A stretch of 7,630 nucleotides of DNA. Source: Candidatus Latescibacterota bacterium (GTDB lineage: Bacteria; Eisenbacteria; RBG-16-71-46; SZUA-252). Position numbers and translations under genes: made by a program. Position 1 is the stretch's first letter. Every line of letters starts with the position of its first letter. Location: NCBI GenBank assembly GCA_016207265.1, contig JACQPZ010000017.1, positions 1 to 7,630 on the forward strand. The letters are read 5' to 3'. The notes below the pieces were generated by a model, which was not told the origin of the DNA, did no database searches, and worked only from the letters and a program-made list of their open reading frames with translations. Below are positions 6,406 through 7,630 of this stretch, piece by piece.

Positions 6406-7078
6406 CGACGAAGCCCACAGTCGAAAGCTCTTGAGAATGGTCCTCCGGCAGGGGGACTACACGTTCTCGGAGGCCGAGACGGGGCAGGAGGCGCTCGAGA
6501 TCATGGAGCGGCTCAAGGTCGACCTTCTGCTCCTCGACCTCATGATGCCGCACCAGAACGGCTTCGACGTGATCCTCGCGATGCGGAAGAGCGAGCAGCT
6601 TGCGCGGATTCCGTTCATCGTGGCGAGCGCCTCGACCGCGCCGGACGACATCCAGCGGAGCCTCGAGCTCGGCGCGATCGACTATTTCACGAAGCCGCTC
6701 TCCGAGTGCGACATCCGGTTCCAGATCCCGCTCAAGGTGCGGAACGCGATCGCGCTACACCAGGCCACCGACGAGCGCCTCCGCTCGGAGCGCATGAAGG
6801 CGGTCTCGGCGATGGCGGTCGCGCTCAACCACGAGATCAACAACCCGCTCCAAGTGATCCAGGGGAACGCCCAGCTCCTTTACGTGCACCCCGGACTCGC
6901 CCCGGAGGCGCGCGACAAGGTGGCCCGGATCCGCGCCGCCACGGAGACGATCACGGGCCTGACGCAGCGGATCGCCGCGCTGCGGGACATCGTCACCGTG
7001 GACTATCCGGCCGGGAACCGGAGCACGGTCCCGATGGTCAACTTCGAGGCGTCCGCCGAGGCCGCGAAGAAGGGCTAG
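6380..7078 (+). CDS. Receiver fused to a DHp (HisKA-like) domain without an ATPase domain
   Basis: Predicted 232 residues; ATG at 6380 preceded by AAGGGGAG, inside the end of the preceding gene in another frame (26-base overlap). Residues 1-125 form a receiver: D9-D10 acidic pair, phospho-acceptor Asp53 (nt 6536-6538, LLDLMMP), Ser83 at the switch position, Lys105 in FTKP. Residues about 128-205 are helical and contain LNHEINNPLQVIQGN, a classical H-box with His151 (nt 6830-6832), followed by a second helix (KVARIRAATETITGLTQRI). This is the two-helix dimerisation and phosphotransfer domain of histidine kinases. No N, G1, F or G2 boxes follow: the protein ends with a short tail (VDYPAGN...EAAKKG) at TAG 7076-7078, and a convergent gene lies 60 bases on. 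It cannot phosphorylate itself from ATP. It is probably a phosphotransfer or scaffold protein partnered with the upstream kinase; a degenerate kinase is the alternative. Confidence 0.88.
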   Translation: MPFHLLIVDDEAHSRKLLRMVLRQGDYTFSEAETGQEALEIMERLKVDLLLLDLMMPHQNGFDVILAMRKSEQLARIPFIVASASTAPDDIQRSLELGAIDYFTKPLSECDIRFQIPLKVRNAIALHQATDERLRSERMKAVSAMAVALNHEINNPLQVIQGNAQLLYVHPGLAPEARDKVARIRAATETITGLTQRIAALRDIVTVDYPAGNRSTVPMVNFEASAEAAKKG

Positions 7079-7138
7079 GCCCGCGCTCCGCTCTCGCCCG
7101 ACTCGCGAGGCGGCACTCGCCCCCCTCGCCCCCCAGCC

Positions 7139-7630
7139 CTACATCCCCAGCGTCGGGTAGATCCAGTCGAGAATCAGGAAATTGAGCCGTCCGATGAGGA
7201 GTGACACGCGCCCCATCACGGTGAAGCCGAAGGCGGCGCCAAAGGAGATCATCAGGAACCAGATCCCCAGCCGCGCAACCCGCTTCGTGACCGCGTTCTG
7301 CTCCTTGGAGAAGAAGAAGTAGAGGAGCACGCTGAACACGCCCACCACGAACACCATGGAGTAGAACACCGTGTGCGCATCCAGCTGCGTGAGCGGAACG
7401 ATCAGGCGCGAGAGCTGCGGCAGCACCTCGCCGTGGACCTTTCGCGTGAACTCGACGCCGATGTAGTAGGTGACGTAGATGGCGAGGGCGAAGCGGGAGA
7501 CCCAGGCGATCTTCGGAATGTAGCGGATGTAGAGCATGAATCCCAGGATCCCCGGCACCACAAGGTCCCAGTTCCTCGCGGTGTCGCCGAAGAGCGGCTC
7601 AATGAGATTGGGAACGAGCGTCTGATTGAG
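7139..7630 (-). CDS. Conserved-looking polytopic membrane protein of unknown function, C-terminal part
   Basis: The frame is open from the right edge to TAG at 7141-7139, giving 163 visible residues. A GTG at 7561 is inside the frame, but 23 further codons upstream remain open with plausible protein sequence (NLIEPLFGDTARNWDLV), so the start lies beyond the window. Four hydrophobic segments are visible, at about residues 22-36, 43-61, 87-107 and 121-139 of the fragment. A further amphipathic stretch (SLLIGRLNFLILDWIYP) sits near the C-terminus. Basic residues (SKEQNAVTKRVAR) between the third and fourth helices suggest a cytoplasmic loop there. No catalytic motif or known transporter signature was recognised. 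It converges on the signalling operon with a 60-base gap, and nothing ties it functionally to those genes. Confidence 0.8.
   Translation of the reverse strand, partial: LNQTLVPNLIEPLFGDTARNWDLVVPGILGFMLYIRYIPKIAWVSRFALAIYVTYYIGVEFTRKVHGEVLPQLSRLIVPLTQLDAHTVFYSMVFVVGVFSVLLYFFFSKEQNAVTKRVARLGIWFLMISFGAAFGFTVMGRVSLLIGRLNFLILDWIYPTLGM

Noticed and set aside
7079..7138. Possible bidirectional terminator between the signalling operon and the convergent membrane gene
   Set aside because: Only a 4-bp stem (7095-7098/7109-7112) around CTCGCGAG was found, with no T-run; the rest is C-rich without a dyad.

Overview
The window is GC-rich coding DNA from what looks like an uncultured Gram-negative (diderm) bacterium. 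A lipobox lipoprotein, a signal-peptide-bearing outer-membrane beta-barrel with an 'ALGGAG...NPASLA' N-terminus, and multi-domain sensor kinases together suggest a lineage in or near the FCB group, such as Eisenbacteria, Gemmatimonadota or Latescibacterota. That placement is an inference from protein style; no marker gene is present.

Layout: (1) Positions 1-590 (+) hold the C-terminal end of a polytopic GT-C type glycosyltransferase, cut by the left edge. (2) Positions 545-820 (-) hold a short ORF that looks like the C-terminal relic of a processive family-2 glycosyltransferase. It overlaps the 3' end of the first gene tail to tail. (3) Positions 841-2163 (-) encode an outer-membrane beta-barrel protein, and 2163-3347 (-) a DNRLRE-like lipoprotein. 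The two share one base at a TGATG stop/start junction and form a cell-envelope operon running leftwards, with the glycosyltransferase relic at its distal end. (4) Positions 3348-3489 are a divergent intergenic region. (5) Positions 3490-7078 (+) form a three-gene signalling operon: a membrane sensor histidine kinase (periplasmic sensor, GAF, PAS, DHp, ATPase), a stand-alone receiver, and a receiver fused to a histidine-containing DHp domain that has no ATPase domain. (6) Positions 7139-7630 (-) hold the C-terminal part of a polytopic membrane protein of unknown function, cut by the right edge.

The most interesting item is the signalling operon. It encodes four recognisable phospho-sites (kinase His574, receiver Asp54, receiver Asp53, DHp His151) but only one ATPase domain and no DNA-binding output. 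The simplest reading is a multistep phosphorelay in which the last protein is a phosphotransfer or scaffold protein built from a kinase dimerisation domain. This is inferred from domain content. Secondary curiosities are the decayed glycosyltransferase, a 24-bp near-identical direct repeat shared by the 3' parts of the lipoprotein and barrel genes, and a 24-bp-period duplication inside the barrel's signal peptide. No tRNA, rRNA, CRISPR array, transposase or integrase was seen.
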